Source of the DNA: Nocardiopsis sp. FR4
GTDB lineage: Bacteria > Actinomycetota > Actinomycetes > Streptosporangiales > Streptosporangiaceae
Length of the DNA: 64,000 nt
Assembly: GCF_009830945.1 (NCBI RefSeq)
Contig: NZ_VWVV01000026.1
Span: 48,262-112,261 of the forward strand
Direction of reading: 5' to 3'
Positions 1-8,387 of this stretch are shown piece by piece. The number at the start of each line of letters is the position of its first letter. Position 1 is the stretch's first letter. The notes below the pieces were generated by a model. It did not search any database, had not been told where the DNA came from, and saw nothing but the letters and a program-made list of their open reading frames with translations. The position numbers were made by a program, and so were the translations under genes.

Positions 1-1265
1 ACCTTCGCGCTCTTCGAGAAGACCCCGAACGACTCCGTGCCTCGCAGCGGGCCCGCGGTGAGGACCCCTCCGCCGCCGACCGCCTGCTCGAACTCGACGC
101 CAGCCGCCGCTCCGCGCTGTCCCGGTTCGAGACCCTGCGCGCCGAGCAGAAGAGCGTGGGCAAGTCCGTCTCCAAGGCCTCCCCGGAGGAGCGCGAGGAG
201 CTGCTGACCCGGGCCAAGGCGCTGGCCGCCCAGGTCAAGGAGGCCGAGGCCGAGGCCGGGCGCCTGGGCGCCGAGCTGGACACGGCCCTGGCCGGGGTGC
301 CCAACCTCGTGGAGGAGGGCGCGCCCGAGGGCGGCGTGGACGACTTCAAGGTCCTGGAGACCGTCGGCACCCCGCCCGCCTTCGACTTCACCCCGCGCGA
401 CCACCTGGAGCTGGGCGAGATGCTCGGCGCCATCGACACCGAGCGCGGCGCCAAGGTCTCCGGGGCCCGGTTCTACTTCCTCACCGGCGTGGGCGCCCAG
501 CTGGAGCTGGCCCTGCTCAACATGGCGATGAACCAGGCCGTCCAGGCGGGCTTCACACCGATGATCCCGCCGGTGCTGGTCAAGCCCGAGACCATGGAGG
601 GCACCGGGTTCCTCGGCGCGCACGCCGACGAGGTCTACCGCCTGCCCGCCGACGACCTCTACCTGGTCGGCACCTCCGAGGTCCCGCTGGCCGGGTACCA
701 CGCCGGGGAGATCCTGCCCGCCGACGCGCTTCCCCACCGCTACATCGGCTGGTCGCCGTGCTTCCGCCGGGAGGCGGGCTCCTACGGCAAGGACACCCGC
801 GGCATCATCCGGGTGCACCAGTTCAACAAGGTGGAGATGTTCGTCTACACCCACCCCGACCAGGCGCACGAGGAGCACAAGCGGCTGCTCGCCTGGGAGC
901 GGGAGATGCTGGACAAGCTGGAGCTGCCCTACCGGGTGGTGGACATCGCCGCCGGGGACCTGGGCACCAGCGCCGCCCGCAAGTACGACTGCGAGGCGTG
1001 GGTCCCCACCCAGGAGACCTACCGGGAGCTGACCTCCACCTCCAACTGCACCGAGTTCCAGGCGCGCCGCCTCAACGTGCGCTTCCGGGGGGAGGACGGC
1101 AAGCCCCGCTTCGCCGCCACGCTCAACGGCACCCTGGCCACCACCCGGTGGATCGTCGCGATCCTGGAGAACCACCAGCGCGAGGACGGCTCGGTGGTCG
1201 TCCCCGAGGCGCTGCGGCCCTACCTGGGCCGCGAGGTCCTGGAGCCGGTCACGGCCGCCAGGTAG
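1..1265 (+). CDS. serS: Seryl-tRNA synthetase, 5' end cut off by window edge
   Basis: Class II aminoacyl-tRNA synthetase that charges tRNA-Ser in the cytoplasm. The reading frame is open from base 3 and begins with [15 protein letters not shown], the usual start of SerRS after MID, so only about three codons lie outside the window and the full protein would be about 423 residues. The N-terminal tRNA-binding coiled-coil arm (E/A/R-rich) is followed by the catalytic core: motif 2 region [20 protein letters not shown] with the downstream KVEMF, and motif 3 region [16 protein letters not shown] near the C-terminus. It converges on bpa across a strong hairpin. The assignment is secure; an internal GTG at base 156 is not the start. 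Confidence 0.97.
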   Translation, partial: LRALREDPERLRASQRARGEDPSAADRLLELDASRRSALSRFETLRAEQKSVGKSVSKASPEEREELLTRAKALAAQVKEAEAEAGRLGAELDTALAGVPNLVEEGAPEGGVDDFKVLETVGTPPAFDFTPRDHLELGEMLGAIDTERGAKVSGARFYFLTGVGAQLELALLNMAMNQAVQAGFTPMIPPVLVKPETMEGTGFLGAHADEVYRLPADDLYLVGTSEVPLAGYHAGEILPADALPHRYIGWSPCFRREAGSYGKDTRGIIRVHQFNKVEMFVYTHPDQAHEEHKRLLAWEREMLDKLELPYRVVDIAAGDLGTSAARKYDCEAWVPTQETYRELTSTSNCTEFQARRLNVRFRGEDGKPRFAATLNGTLATTRWIVAILENHQREDGSVVVPEALRPYLGREVLEPVTAAR

Positions 1266-1272
1266 CCCGAGC

Positions 1273-1310
1273 GCGAAGGCGCCCGCCCCGGCCGGGGCGG
1301 GCGCCTTCGC
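1273..1310. terminator. Bidirectional hairpin terminator between serS and bpa
   Basis: A perfect 17-bp inverted repeat (1273-1289 with 1294-1310) has a GGCC loop and lies between two convergent genes, so it can serve both. Confidence 0.85.
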
Positions 1311-1319
1311 CGTCCCGCG

Positions 1320-1856
1320 TCACAGGTAGGGGCCGGACCCGTGCCGCTCCTCGCCCGGGCCCCCGGGGCCCTGGGCCTGCAGACCCGCCACACCGGGCGG
1401 CAGGGCCTTGCGCATGTTCTCCAGCTGGGCGCGGGCCGCCATCTGCTGGGCGAACAGGGTGGTCTGGATGCCGTGGAACAGGCCCTCCAGCCAGCCCACC
1501 AGCTGCGCCTGGGCGATGCGCAGCTCGGCCTCGCTGGGCGCGGCCCCCTCCGCGAACGGCAGGGCCAGTCGTTCCAGCTCCTCGATGAGCTCGGGGGCCA
1601 GACCGTCCTCCAGCTCCTTGATGGAGGACGTGTGGATCTCCTTGAGGCGCGTACGGCTCGCCTCGTCCAGCGGAGCGGCCTTCACCTCGTCCAGGAGCTG
1701 GCGGATCATGCTGCCGATCCGCATCACCTTGGCGGGCTGCTCCACCATGTCCGCGAGGGTGCGCGGTTCCTCCGCTTCCCCATCGCTCCCGCCGCGCTGG
1801 TCGGCTCCCATCACCAGCATCTGGGGCTGCTCGTTCGGGTTGTCTGCGCTGCTCAT
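1320..1856 (-). CDS. bpa: Bacterial proteasome activator Bpa/PafE (DUF2587)
   Basis: ATP-independent ring-forming activator that opens the 20S proteasome of actinobacteria for unfolded substrates. The 178-residue protein has a disordered acidic N-terminus, then the helical core beginning TLADMVEQPAKVMRIGSMIR and ending in a C-terminal tail that closes with SGPYL. In characterised mycobacterial PafE the last residues are GQYL and dock into the proteasome; here Gln is replaced by Pro, while Tyr-Leu is kept. ATG at 1856 is chosen because AGGGGA lies about 5 bases upstream; an earlier start at 1886 has no ribosome-binding site. It lies 34 bp downstream of the quinone oxidoreductase gene and may share its transcript. 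Confidence 0.9.
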   Translation of the reverse strand: MSSADNPNEQPQMLVMGADQRGGSDGEAEEPRTLADMVEQPAKVMRIGSMIRQLLDEVKAAPLDEASRTRLKEIHTSSIKELEDGLAPELIEELERLALPFAEGAAPSEAELRIAQAQLVGWLEGLFHGIQTTLFAQQMAARAQLENMRKALPPGVAGLQAQGPGGPGEERHGSGPYL

Positions 1857-1890
1857 CAGTCCCCTTACGTGGAATGTCACCGGCACGCCG

Positions 1891-2865
1891 TCAACGGGTG
1901 AGGAGGATCTTTCCGGTGTGCGCGCTCGTTTCCATGACGCGGTGCGCCTCCGCCGCGTTCCGCATCGGGATCGAACGGTCGACGACGGGGCGAACGACTC
2001 CCTGTTCTACCAACGGCCACACCTGCTCGCGTACTCCCGAGACGATGGCCGCCTTCTCCTCCAGGGGACGGGAACGCAGGGTCGTCGCGTGTACGGAGAG
2101 CCTTTTCGCGAGCATACGCCCCAGGTCGGCCTCGGCCCGGCGGCCGCCCATCAGCGCGATGATCACCAGGCGGCCGTTTGTGGCCAGGCAGCGCAGGTTG
2201 GCGTCCAGGTAGGAGCCGCCCATGATGTCGAGGACCAGGTCGGCCCCGCCCGCCTCGCGCACGCGCTCGGTGAAGTCCTCGGTCCGGTAGTTGACGGTGA
2301 TCTCGGCGCCCAGCTCCCGGCAGCGCTCCAGCTTCTCCTCGCTGCCCGCGGTGACGGCCACCCGGGCGCCCAGGGCGCGGGCGAACTGGATGGCGAAGGT
2401 GCCGATACCACTGCCCCCGCCGTGCACCAGGACGGTCTCCCCGGCGCGCAGGCCGCCGACCATCACCAGGTTGGACCACACCGTACAGGCCACCTCGGGC
2501 AGCGCGGCGGCCTCGACCAGGTCCACCCCCCGGGGCACCGGCAGCAGCTGGCCCACCGGTACGGCGACCCGCTCGGCGTAGCCGCCCCCGGACAGCAGGG
2601 CGCACACGGGGTCGCCCACGGACCAGCCCGCGCCCTCGGTGCCGGGGCCGAGCGCGGCGACGGTACCCGAGCACTCCAGTCCCGGGTACTCGGAGGCGCC
2701 GGGCGGCGGCGCGTAGTTGCCCTGGCGCTGGGCGACGTCGGCCCGGTTGGCCGCGCTGGCGGCGACCTCCACCAGGACCTCGCCCTCGCCGGGAACGGGA
2801 TCGGGAACCTCGGACCAGGACAGGACCTCGGGCCCGCCCGGTTCAGTGATACGGATCGCGTGCAT
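1891..2865 (-). CDS. NAD(P)H-quinone oxidoreductase, zinc-free MDR family (PIG3/QOR type)
   Basis: A 324-residue medium-chain dehydrogenase/reductase predicted to reduce quinones with NADPH. The N-terminal GroES-like half contains the family stretch SAANRADVAQRQGNY followed by PGLECSGTV; the Rossmann half holds the nucleotide-binding glycines in VHGGGSGIGTFAIQFARALG (about residues 147-166). The cysteines that bind structural zinc in alcohol dehydrogenases are absent, as expected for QOR. ATG at 2865 starts the protein directly with MHAIRI, typical of the family. Its physiological quinone cannot be read from the sequence. Together with bpa it forms a minus-strand pair. Confidence 0.9.
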   Translation of the reverse strand: MHAIRITEPGGPEVLSWSEVPDPVPGEGEVLVEVAASAANRADVAQRQGNYAPPPGASEYPGLECSGTVAALGPGTEGAGWSVGDPVCALLSGGGYAERVAVPVGQLLPVPRGVDLVEAAALPEVACTVWSNLVMVGGLRAGETVLVHGGGSGIGTFAIQFARALGARVAVTAGSEEKLERCRELGAEITVNYRTEDFTERVREAGGADLVLDIMGGSYLDANLRCLATNGRLVIIALMGGRRAEADLGRMLAKRLSVHATTLRSRPLEEKAAIVSGVREQVWPLVEQGVVRPVVDRSIPMRNAAEAHRVMETSAHTGKILLTR

Positions 2866-3040
2866 GAGCCCGACAGTACCCGGGGAGGCTCCTCGGCAGA
2901 CAGGGGATCACTCCCTCCCCCCGCCCCGGGAAAACGCCTCGGTGGCAGGGTAGGACTGACCCCAGGGAGCAGGTCCCGTCCCTTCCCCGCTGCGGTATCG
3001 CTCCCACCACACAACACCCCCTTCACGCAGGAGAACTCCG

Positions 3041-4648
3041 GTGGCACACCAGGAACACAACGGGTCAGGCCCAGGCTCCGAGGCGGGCCCGGAGGCCGAG
3101 GTCTGGGACCGTCCCGACGGCGACCCGGAGGAGCCCGGGGCGGAGCCGGAGGCTCCCGCGCCCTCCCCGAAGGAGCAGTGGTTCGGCGGGTTCGAGGGCA
3201 CGGCCCCGCCCCCGCCGCCCTACGCCCGGCTGCCCGAGGACACGCCGTTCCCGGTTCCGGGGAAGACCGGTCCGGCCGAGGAGGAGGACACCGCGCGGGA
3301 GGCCCCGGAGGAGCCGCGGCCGGCCGAGGAGCCCGGGGCGGTCGCCCCCCGGGAGGAACCGGACGGGGACGAGCCGCGGGGAAGCACGGTCCGGCTCGTG
3401 CCCGACCCCGTCCGCAAGCGCCCGCAACGGCAGCGCCTCCAGCGCCCCGCGCGACCGGGCGGGGAACCGGACCCGCTGGGCCCCCGCCGCCTGCGCCGCG
3501 ACCCCGACGTGCCCGAACCCGAGCAGCTGCCGCCGCTGGAGACCGACCGCGCCGAGGACCCCGGGGAGCCGGGCGTCCCGGAACCCGCGCCCGCTCCTCC
3601 GGCGCCCGCTCCTCCGGCGCCCCCGCGCGAGCGGCCCGAGCCGCCGCGCACCCTTACCGGGCCCCGGGCCGAACTCGTTCCCGTGCCACCGGTCCAGCCG
3701 CCCCCCGAGCCGGACCGGGAGACCTCCGACTCCCTCAACGCCGCCACCCTCGTGCGCAACCGGCGCCAGGGGCCCAGCGGCGGCTGGCGCCGGGCCGTGC
3801 ACACCGCCACGCTGGGCCTGGTCAACCCGGGGGAGTCGCCCAAGGTGCTGCGCCGACGCGAACTGGTGGCCCGCGCCTGCACGCCCGTGGCCACCGGCCA
3901 CCACCGCGTGGCCGTGCTCAGCCTCAAGGGCGGGGTCGGCAAGACCACCACCACGGTCGCCCTGGGCGCCACCCTGGCCTCGCTGCGCGGTGACCGGGTG
4001 CTCGCCGTGGACGCCAACCCCGACCGGGGCACGCTCTCGGACAAGGTGCGCCTGGAGACGGCGGCGACCATCCGCGACCTGCTCAACGAGCGCCACCTGG
4101 TCTCCCGCTACGCCGACATCCGCGGGTTCACCTCCCAGGCCCCCAGCCGCCTGGAGATCCTGGCCTCCGACCGCGACCCGGCGGTCTCGGAGGCCTTCAG
4201 CGACGCCGACTACCGCGAGGTCGCCCGGATCGTCGAGCACTTCTACTCCATCTGCATCACCGACTGCGGTACCGGGCTGCTGCACTCGGCCATGCGCGGG
4301 GTGCTGGGCCTGGCCGACCAGGTGGTCCTGGTCAGCTCGGCCTCCGTCGACGGCGCGCGCAGCGCCAGCGCCACCCTGGACTGGCTGGAGGCGCACGGCC
4401 ACGGGGACCTCGTCCGCAGCGCCGTGGTGGTGCTGTCGATGGTGCGTTCCGACAGCAAGAGCAGCGTGGACCTCAACCGGCTCCAGGAGCACTTCGCCGC
4501 GCGCTGCCGCGACGTCGTGCGGGTGCCCTGGGACGGGCACCTGGAGGAGGGCGCGGAGGTGGAGCTGGACCAGCTCGCCCCCGCCACCCGGGACGCCTAC
4601 CTCCACCTGGCCGCGACCGTCGGGGAGGCCTTCGCCCGGCAGCCGTGA
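3041..4648 (+). CDS. MinD/ParA-type ATPase with long Pro/Glu-rich N-terminus (EspI-like)
   Basis: 535 residues. The first 230 or so are low complexity, rich in Pro, Glu, Ala and Arg, and presumably disordered. From about residue 285 there is a deviant Walker A ATPase: LKGGVGKTTTT (about 294-304), then VLAVDANPDRGTL, the switch region ITDCGTG, and a C-terminal helical region. This architecture resembles mycobacterial EspI and similar ParA-like proteins linked to type VII secretion, but no ESX genes lie in this window, so its partner is unknown. GTG at 3041 follows AGGAG by about 8 bases. It is the first gene rightward after a divergent region shared with the quinone oxidoreductase. Confidence 0.8.
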   Translation: MAHQEHNGSGPGSEAGPEAEVWDRPDGDPEEPGAEPEAPAPSPKEQWFGGFEGTAPPPPPYARLPEDTPFPVPGKTGPAEEEDTAREAPEEPRPAEEPGAVAPREEPDGDEPRGSTVRLVPDPVRKRPQRQRLQRPARPGGEPDPLGPRRLRRDPDVPEPEQLPPLETDRAEDPGEPGVPEPAPAPPAPAPPAPPRERPEPPRTLTGPRAELVPVPPVQPPPEPDRETSDSLNAATLVRNRRQGPSGGWRRAVHTATLGLVNPGESPKVLRRRELVARACTPVATGHHRVAVLSLKGGVGKTTTTVALGATLASLRGDRVLAVDANPDRGTLSDKVRLETAATIRDLLNERHLVSRYADIRGFTSQAPSRLEILASDRDPAVSEAFSDADYREVARIVEHFYSICITDCGTGLLHSAMRGVLGLADQVVLVSSASVDGARSASATLDWLEAHGHGDLVRSAVVVLSMVRSDSKSSVDLNRLQEHFAARCRDVVRVPWDGHLEEGAEVELDQLAPATRDAYLHLAATVGEAFARQP

Positions 4649-4706
4649 GACTGGTTTTCCCGCGTCGGGTTTCGGACAGGGGAGGTAACGAGGGAAGGGG
4701 TTGGGG

Positions 4707-5615
4707 ATGAACGCACACGAACGCCCGCCCGCGATCGTGGTCGGCGTGGACGGCACACCCGCCTCCCACGCCGCCCTGGTCTGGGCCACCGAGGAGGCCG
4801 CCCGGCGCGTGACCCAGCTGCGGATCGTGCACGGCCTGGGGATGCCGGTGGTGATCGGCGCCTACGGCCCCCCGGCCCGCGGCGCGGTCGAGGACCTGCG
4901 GGAGGCCGGGCACGACCTGCTCACCGCGGCCGCCGCCTACGTGCACCGGGCCCGGCCCGAGGTGGACGTGGCGACCGTCCTGGCCCCCGAGGACGCGCCC
5001 GCCGTCCTGCTCAACGAGGCCCGGCACGAGGACGTCATCGTGGTGGGTTCGCGCGGCCTGGGCGGGATCCGGGCGATCATGCTCGGCTCGGTCAGCGTGC
5101 GCGCCTCCTCGCACGCTCCCTGCCCCGTGGTGGTCGTCCCCGCCCTGGAGAAGCCGCCGCCGCGACGGGGGCGCGTGGTGGTCGGCGTGGACGGCTCCGA
5201 CTCCTCCCGCCGCGCGCTGCGCTTCGCCCTGCACGAGGCCCTGGTCGGCGGCTCGGAGGTCGTGGTCGTCAACAGCTGGCAGGTGCCGCTGCCCGCGGAC
5301 ACCGGGGCGCTGGCCGAGGACGGACGTGAACCGCACGAGGAGACCTTCGACCGCCAGTCCGAGGAGGTGGTCGCGGGCCTGCTCGCGGACGTGGTCGACG
5401 ACCGCACCGAACACCTGGAGATCAGCGCGGTGCGCACCCAGGCCGACCCGGTGGACGCCCTGCTGGAGGCCGCGCGGGAGGCGGACCTTCTCGTCGTGGG
5501 CTCGCGGGGCCGGGGTGGGGTTCGGGGCCTGGTGATGGGCTCGGTGAGCCAGGGGGTGCTGCAGCGCTCCCCGGTACCCGTCGCCGTACTGCCGCCGCAC
5601 GCCGAGGACGAGTGA
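4707..5615 (+). CDS. Universal stress protein, two tandem USP domains
   Basis: Cytoplasmic 302-residue protein made of two UspA folds. Each half starts with a VVGVDG strand (IVVGVDGTPAS and VVVGVDGSDSS) and ends with the ATP-binding signature G-x2-G-x9-G-[ST]: GSRGLGGIRAIMLGSVS in the first and GSRGRGGVRGLVMGSVS in the second, so both halves should bind ATP. ATG at 4707 is preferred to TTG at 4701 because AGGGAAGGGG precedes it. It is followed after 13 bases by a paralogue. Such proteins are induced in hypoxia or stationary phase in other actinobacteria; no operator is visible here. Confidence 0.93.
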   Translation: MNAHERPPAIVVGVDGTPASHAALVWATEEAARRVTQLRIVHGLGMPVVIGAYGPPARGAVEDLREAGHDLLTAAAAYVHRARPEVDVATVLAPEDAPAVLLNEARHEDVIVVGSRGLGGIRAIMLGSVSVRASSHAPCPVVVVPALEKPPPRRGRVVVGVDGSDSSRRALRFALHEALVGGSEVVVVNSWQVPLPADTGALAEDGREPHEETFDRQSEEVVAGLLADVVDDRTEHLEISAVRTQADPVDALLEAAREADLLVVGSRGRGGVRGLVMGSVSQGVLQRSPVPVAVLPPHAEDE

Positions 5616-5628
5616 CCGAGGAGACACC

Positions 5629-6540
5629 ATGGCAGACAACGAGGAACGCACACCCCGGGTCGTCGTGGGGGTGGACGGCTCCGACCCCTCCCGGGCCGCG
5701 CTGGACTGGGCCGCGGCCGAGGCGGCCCGCAGGGGCGCGCCGATCCTGGCGGTACACGCGCTGGGGATGCCGCTGATCGTGCCGGTCACCGCCGGGCCCG
5801 CCCGCTTCGAGCCCACGGAGGAGATCGCGGACCAGGCCACCGACGTGCTCACCCGGGTGACCGAACGGGTCCGCGACCTCCAGCCCGCGGTCACCGTGGA
5901 GACCGAGACCGCCCTGGACGAGGCGCCGCTGGCCCTGCTGCGGCACGTCCGCCCCCAGGACCTGCTCGTCGTGGGCTCGCGCGGACTCGGCTCGGTCGCG
6001 TCGGTCTTCGTCGGCTCGGTCAGCATCCGGGTGGCCGCGCAGGCGCCCTGCCCCGTCGCGGTGGTTCCCTCCCGGTGGCGGCACCGGACCTCGCTGGACC
6101 GGATCGTGGTCGGCGTCGACGGCTCGGACAACTCCCGCCGCGCCCTGCGCCTGGCGGTCGACCTGGCCGACGAGGGCGGGGGCGAGCTGGTCGTGGTCAA
6201 CAGCTGGGAGGTTCCCTACCCCTACGACCCGGTCGCGATGACCGCGATGGGCTACGAACCCCAGGAGCGGCTGTTCGACCGCAATTCCGAGGAGCTCGTG
6301 GACGAGATGCTGAACGAGGTCGCCGACGGGTTCAGCCGGGAGCGGGTCACCGTGGTGCGCACCCAGGACAGCCCGGTGAACGCTCTGCTCCGGGCGGCCG
6401 AGGACGCCGACGCCGTCGTCGTGGGATCCCGCGGCCGGGGAAGCGTGCGCGGCCTGCTCCTGGGCTCGGTCAGCCAGGGCCTGCTGCACCGCGCCGACAT
6501 CCCGGTGGTGATCCTGCCCCACCGGGCCGAGGACGGCTAG
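5629..6540 (+). CDS. Universal stress protein, two tandem USP domains (paralogue)
   Basis: 303 residues with the same two-domain plan as its upstream neighbour: VVVGVDGSDPSRAALDW opens the first domain and IVVGVDGSDNSRRAL the second, and both ATP signatures are present (GSRGLGSVASVFVGSVS and GSRGRGSVRGLLLGSVS). The two genes clearly arose by duplication and are separated by only 13 bases with GAGGAGA as a ribosome-binding site, so they form an operon. The 3' end overlaps the end of the convergent VOC gene by 4 bases. Confidence 0.93.
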   Translation: MADNEERTPRVVVGVDGSDPSRAALDWAAAEAARRGAPILAVHALGMPLIVPVTAGPARFEPTEEIADQATDVLTRVTERVRDLQPAVTVETETALDEAPLALLRHVRPQDLLVVGSRGLGSVASVFVGSVSIRVAAQAPCPVAVVPSRWRHRTSLDRIVVGVDGSDNSRRALRLAVDLADEGGGELVVVNSWEVPYPYDPVAMTAMGYEPQERLFDRNSEELVDEMLNEVADGFSRERVTVVRTQDSPVNALLRAAEDADAVVVGSRGRGSVRGLLLGSVSQGLLHRADIPVVILPHRAEDG

Positions 6541-6902
6541 CCGCCGTACTCCAGACAGAAAGGGTGCCCGGCGGGGTCGGCGTAGACCCGGAACAGGTCC
6601 TCGGGGTCCTCCTCCGCGACCGCGAGCCTGCGTGCTCCCAGCGCGAGCGCACGCGTTTCCGCCGCCTCGATGTCCTCGACCCAGATGTCCAGGTGCACCT
6701 GCTGCGGCCGCTCCGGGTCGGGCCAGTCCGGCGGGCGGTGGTCGGGGGCGTGCTGGAAGGCCAGGCGGGGCCACTCCTCGCCGACCACCACCCACCGCCG
6801 GCTGCGCCGGGTCACGGGCAGCCCCAGAAGCTGCGAGTAGAACTCCGCCAGAGCGTCGGGGTCGGGACAGTCCAGGGCCACGGTGTGCAGTCGCGCGTTC
6901 AT
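6537..6902 (-). CDS. VOC (glyoxalase/bleomycin resistance) family protein
   Basis: 121-residue vicinal oxygen chelate fold protein: two beta-alpha-beta-beta-beta halves, with HTVALDCPDPDALAEFYSQLLG at the start and QVHLDIWVEDIEAAETRALALGA in the middle, ending DPAGHPFCLEYGG. The usual metal ligands of the family are His near the N-terminus, His in the second half and Glu close to the end, all present here. Whether it is an enzyme or a binding protein cannot be told. It converges on the USP operon with a 4-base overlap. Confidence 0.88.
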   Translation of the reverse strand: MNARLHTVALDCPDPDALAEFYSQLLGLPVTRRSRRWVVVGEEWPRLAFQHAPDHRPPDWPDPERPQQVHLDIWVEDIEAAETRALALGARRLAVAEEDPEDLFRVYADPAGHPFCLEYGG

Positions 6903-6920
6903 GCGCCGCGTCCTTCCCCC

Positions 6921-7124
6921 TCACGCGGAAACGATGCCTTGCGGGGAGCCGTGTCCTGCGTGCGGGCCCTGACGAAGCACTGGACGGATGCCCGCCCACA
7001 GGATCCCGCACACGGCGTACAGCCACCCCCAGGGGCTCTCGACCACGACGAGCCCGACCGTGCCGAGGAGGAACCACAGGGCACTGGCCGCGAGGTTGAG
7101 GACGTCCATCGTCCGTGTTCTCAT
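6921..7124 (-). CDS. Small membrane protein, 67 residues
   Basis: I do not recognise the family. From ATG 7124 the protein has two hydrophobic stretches (about 12-27 and 31-45, LAASALWFLLGTVGLVVV and GWLYAVCGILWAGI) and a polar His/Gly-rich tail, suggesting a two-helix membrane hairpin. Its start overlaps the stop of the upstream small membrane gene as ATGA (7121-7124), so translation is probably coupled. The first 48 codons of the longer open frame are rejected because they overlap that gene. Confidence 0.6.
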   Translation of the reverse strand: MRTRTMDVLNLAASALWFLLGTVGLVVVESPWGWLYAVCGILWAGIRPVLRQGPHAGHGSPQGIVSA

Positions 7125-7357
7125 GCCGCCTCCCGCCTGGACTCGTCGCCGGCCGCCGGTGAGACGCGTCGGACCGCTGAGCGCCGGGACCGGAACAGTC
7201 GGGCGGCGAGCGGTCCCGCGCCCCCTCCGACGAGTCCGGCCAGTCCCCCGGTGACCCATGACGGCCACTCGGTCAACAGCCAGAGGGGGAGTGAGAGGGC
7301 CAGCATGACGACCACCGTCACGGCGATGCTCGTCATCATCTGCGGCAGGGGGTCCAT
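7121..7357 (-). CDS. Small membrane protein, 78 residues
   Basis: Unrecognised protein starting MDPLPQMMTSIAVTVVV. Two hydrophobic segments (about 9-28 and 35-52) flank a short WLLTEWPSW stretch, and the C-terminus is strongly basic (ARLFRSRRSAVRR), so it should sit in the membrane with a positive cytoplasmic tail. ATG at 7357 is backed by GAGGAGG 8 bases upstream, one of the best ribosome-binding sites in this area. First gene of a two-gene operon with the 67-residue membrane protein. A holin-like or stress-related role is conceivable but nothing proves it. Confidence 0.65.
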   Translation of the reverse strand: MDPLPQMMTSIAVTVVVMLALSLPLWLLTEWPSWVTGGLAGLVGGGAGPLAARLFRSRRSAVRRVSPAAGDESRREAA

Positions 7358-7565
7358 CCGAGGCCTCCTCGGGGGTGGGCGGGCCGTGTGTCGAAGCGGG
7401 CCTGCTTGGGGGCTGCCGGTCCCGGCTCGCACTACCAACGGACCCGGGCCCACTGCTCCGACGCCCCGGACGGCTCCACGCCCGCCCGCGCGCGGGCGGG
7501 CCGCTGCCCGAGCCCTGGCGGCTCGCCGCAACCGATCACAACGAGTAGAGGGCGGACACGGAGAG

Positions 7566-7615
7566 GGCCGCCCGGGCCGGGACGCGTCGCTGGCGACGTT
7601 CCGGGCCGGGCGGCC
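7566..7615 (-). terminator. Hairpin downstream of tRNA-Ser
   Basis: A 15-bp imperfect inverted repeat (7566-7580 with 7601-7615) with an inner CGTCGC/GCGACG stem begins 8 bases past the tRNA 3' end on the minus strand. Confidence 0.6.
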
Positions 7616-7622
7616 CCGTACG

Positions 7623-7711
7623 CGGAGGGTGTGGGATTTGAACCCACGAAGCCCCGTCAAGGACTTGGTGCTTTTCAAGAGCACTGCACTCGGCCGCTAT
7701 GCGAACCCTCC
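7623..7711 (-). tRNA. tRNA-Ser (anticodon TGA)
   Basis: An 89-nt class II tRNA read on the minus strand. The acceptor stem pairs GGAGGGT with ACCCTCC, the discriminator is G (usual for serine), the anticodon loop CTTGAAAAG gives TGA, the variable arm is long (class II), and the T-arm contains GGGTTCAAATCCC. The CCA end is not encoded. It reads UCA/UCG codons. Confidence 0.95.
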
Positions 7712-7842
7712 ATGCGGAGAGCGACTCTCCGCCAGTCATGTTAGCCCACAGCCCTCCTCCGGCGGTGCCCGACCGGAAGGCCGGTCCCACAGGCGGCCGG
7801 CCGGGTTCCACCCTTGGGTTACTCGCTAGTAACATGAGGTTC

Positions 7843-8310
7843 ATGGCACACATGAACGCTGAGGCGGCCGAGACGGCCAAGGCCGGTTTCCTGGCCGCCG
7901 TGCCCTTCGCCCGCACCCTCGGACTGACCTTCACCGAGCTGGACCACGGGCGCGCCGTCATGCGCCTGCCCGACAACGCCGACCACCACAACCACGTCGG
8001 AGGCCCGCACGCGGGCGCCATGTTCACCGTGGCCGAGTCCGCCTCCGGCGCGGCCGTCATCGCCGCCTTCAGCGACCAGTTCGACCGGGCCGTCCCCCTG
8101 CCCACCACGGCCCGGATCGACTTCCTCAAGCTCGCCATGGGCGACCTGACCGCCGAGGCGACCCTGGGCCGCCCCCGGGAGGAGGTCGTCGCCGAGCTCG
8201 ACGCCGGCACGCGCCCGGAGTTCCCCGTGGAGGCCGAGCTGCGTACCGGGGACGGCACCGTCACCGGCCGCATGAGCGTCACCTGGACGCTGCGCCCCGA
8301 CCGGAGGTAG
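7843..8310 (+). CDS. PaaI/DUF4442-type hotdog-fold thioesterase-like protein
   Basis: About 155 residues with a single hotdog domain. The central helix region HNHVGGPHAGAMFTVAESASG is the part of PaaI-type thioesterases that binds the CoA thioester, followed by the beta strands ARIDFLKLAMGDLTAEATL. The substrate is unknown. The start is uncertain: ATG codons at 7834, 7843 and 7852 are all possible, no strong ribosome-binding site is seen, and the transcript may be leaderless. It runs divergently from tRNA-Ser and directly upstream of the sliding-clamp gene. Confidence 0.8.
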   Translation: MAHMNAEAAETAKAGFLAAVPFARTLGLTFTELDHGRAVMRLPDNADHHNHVGGPHAGAMFTVAESASGAAVIAAFSDQFDRAVPLPTTARIDFLKLAMGDLTAEATLGRPREEVVAELDAGTRPEFPVEAELRTGDGTVTGRMSVTWTLRPDRR

Positions 8311-8387
8311 GTCCGTCGGACAGGGGCGTTTGTCGGCCTCGCTGGGTACGTTGACCGGTGGACCACAGCGACGAGGGAGGCCCCATC

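Noticed and set aside
1408..3993. 861-codon open frame on the plus strand
   Set aside because: It runs across bpa, the quinone oxidoreductase and the ParA gene in other frames; the translation is Arg/Pro/Ser-rich without any domain.
3065..4789. 574-codon minus-strand frame opposite the ParA gene
   Set aside because: It is a shadow frame of a GC-rich gene, Gly/Arg/Val-rich, with no motif.
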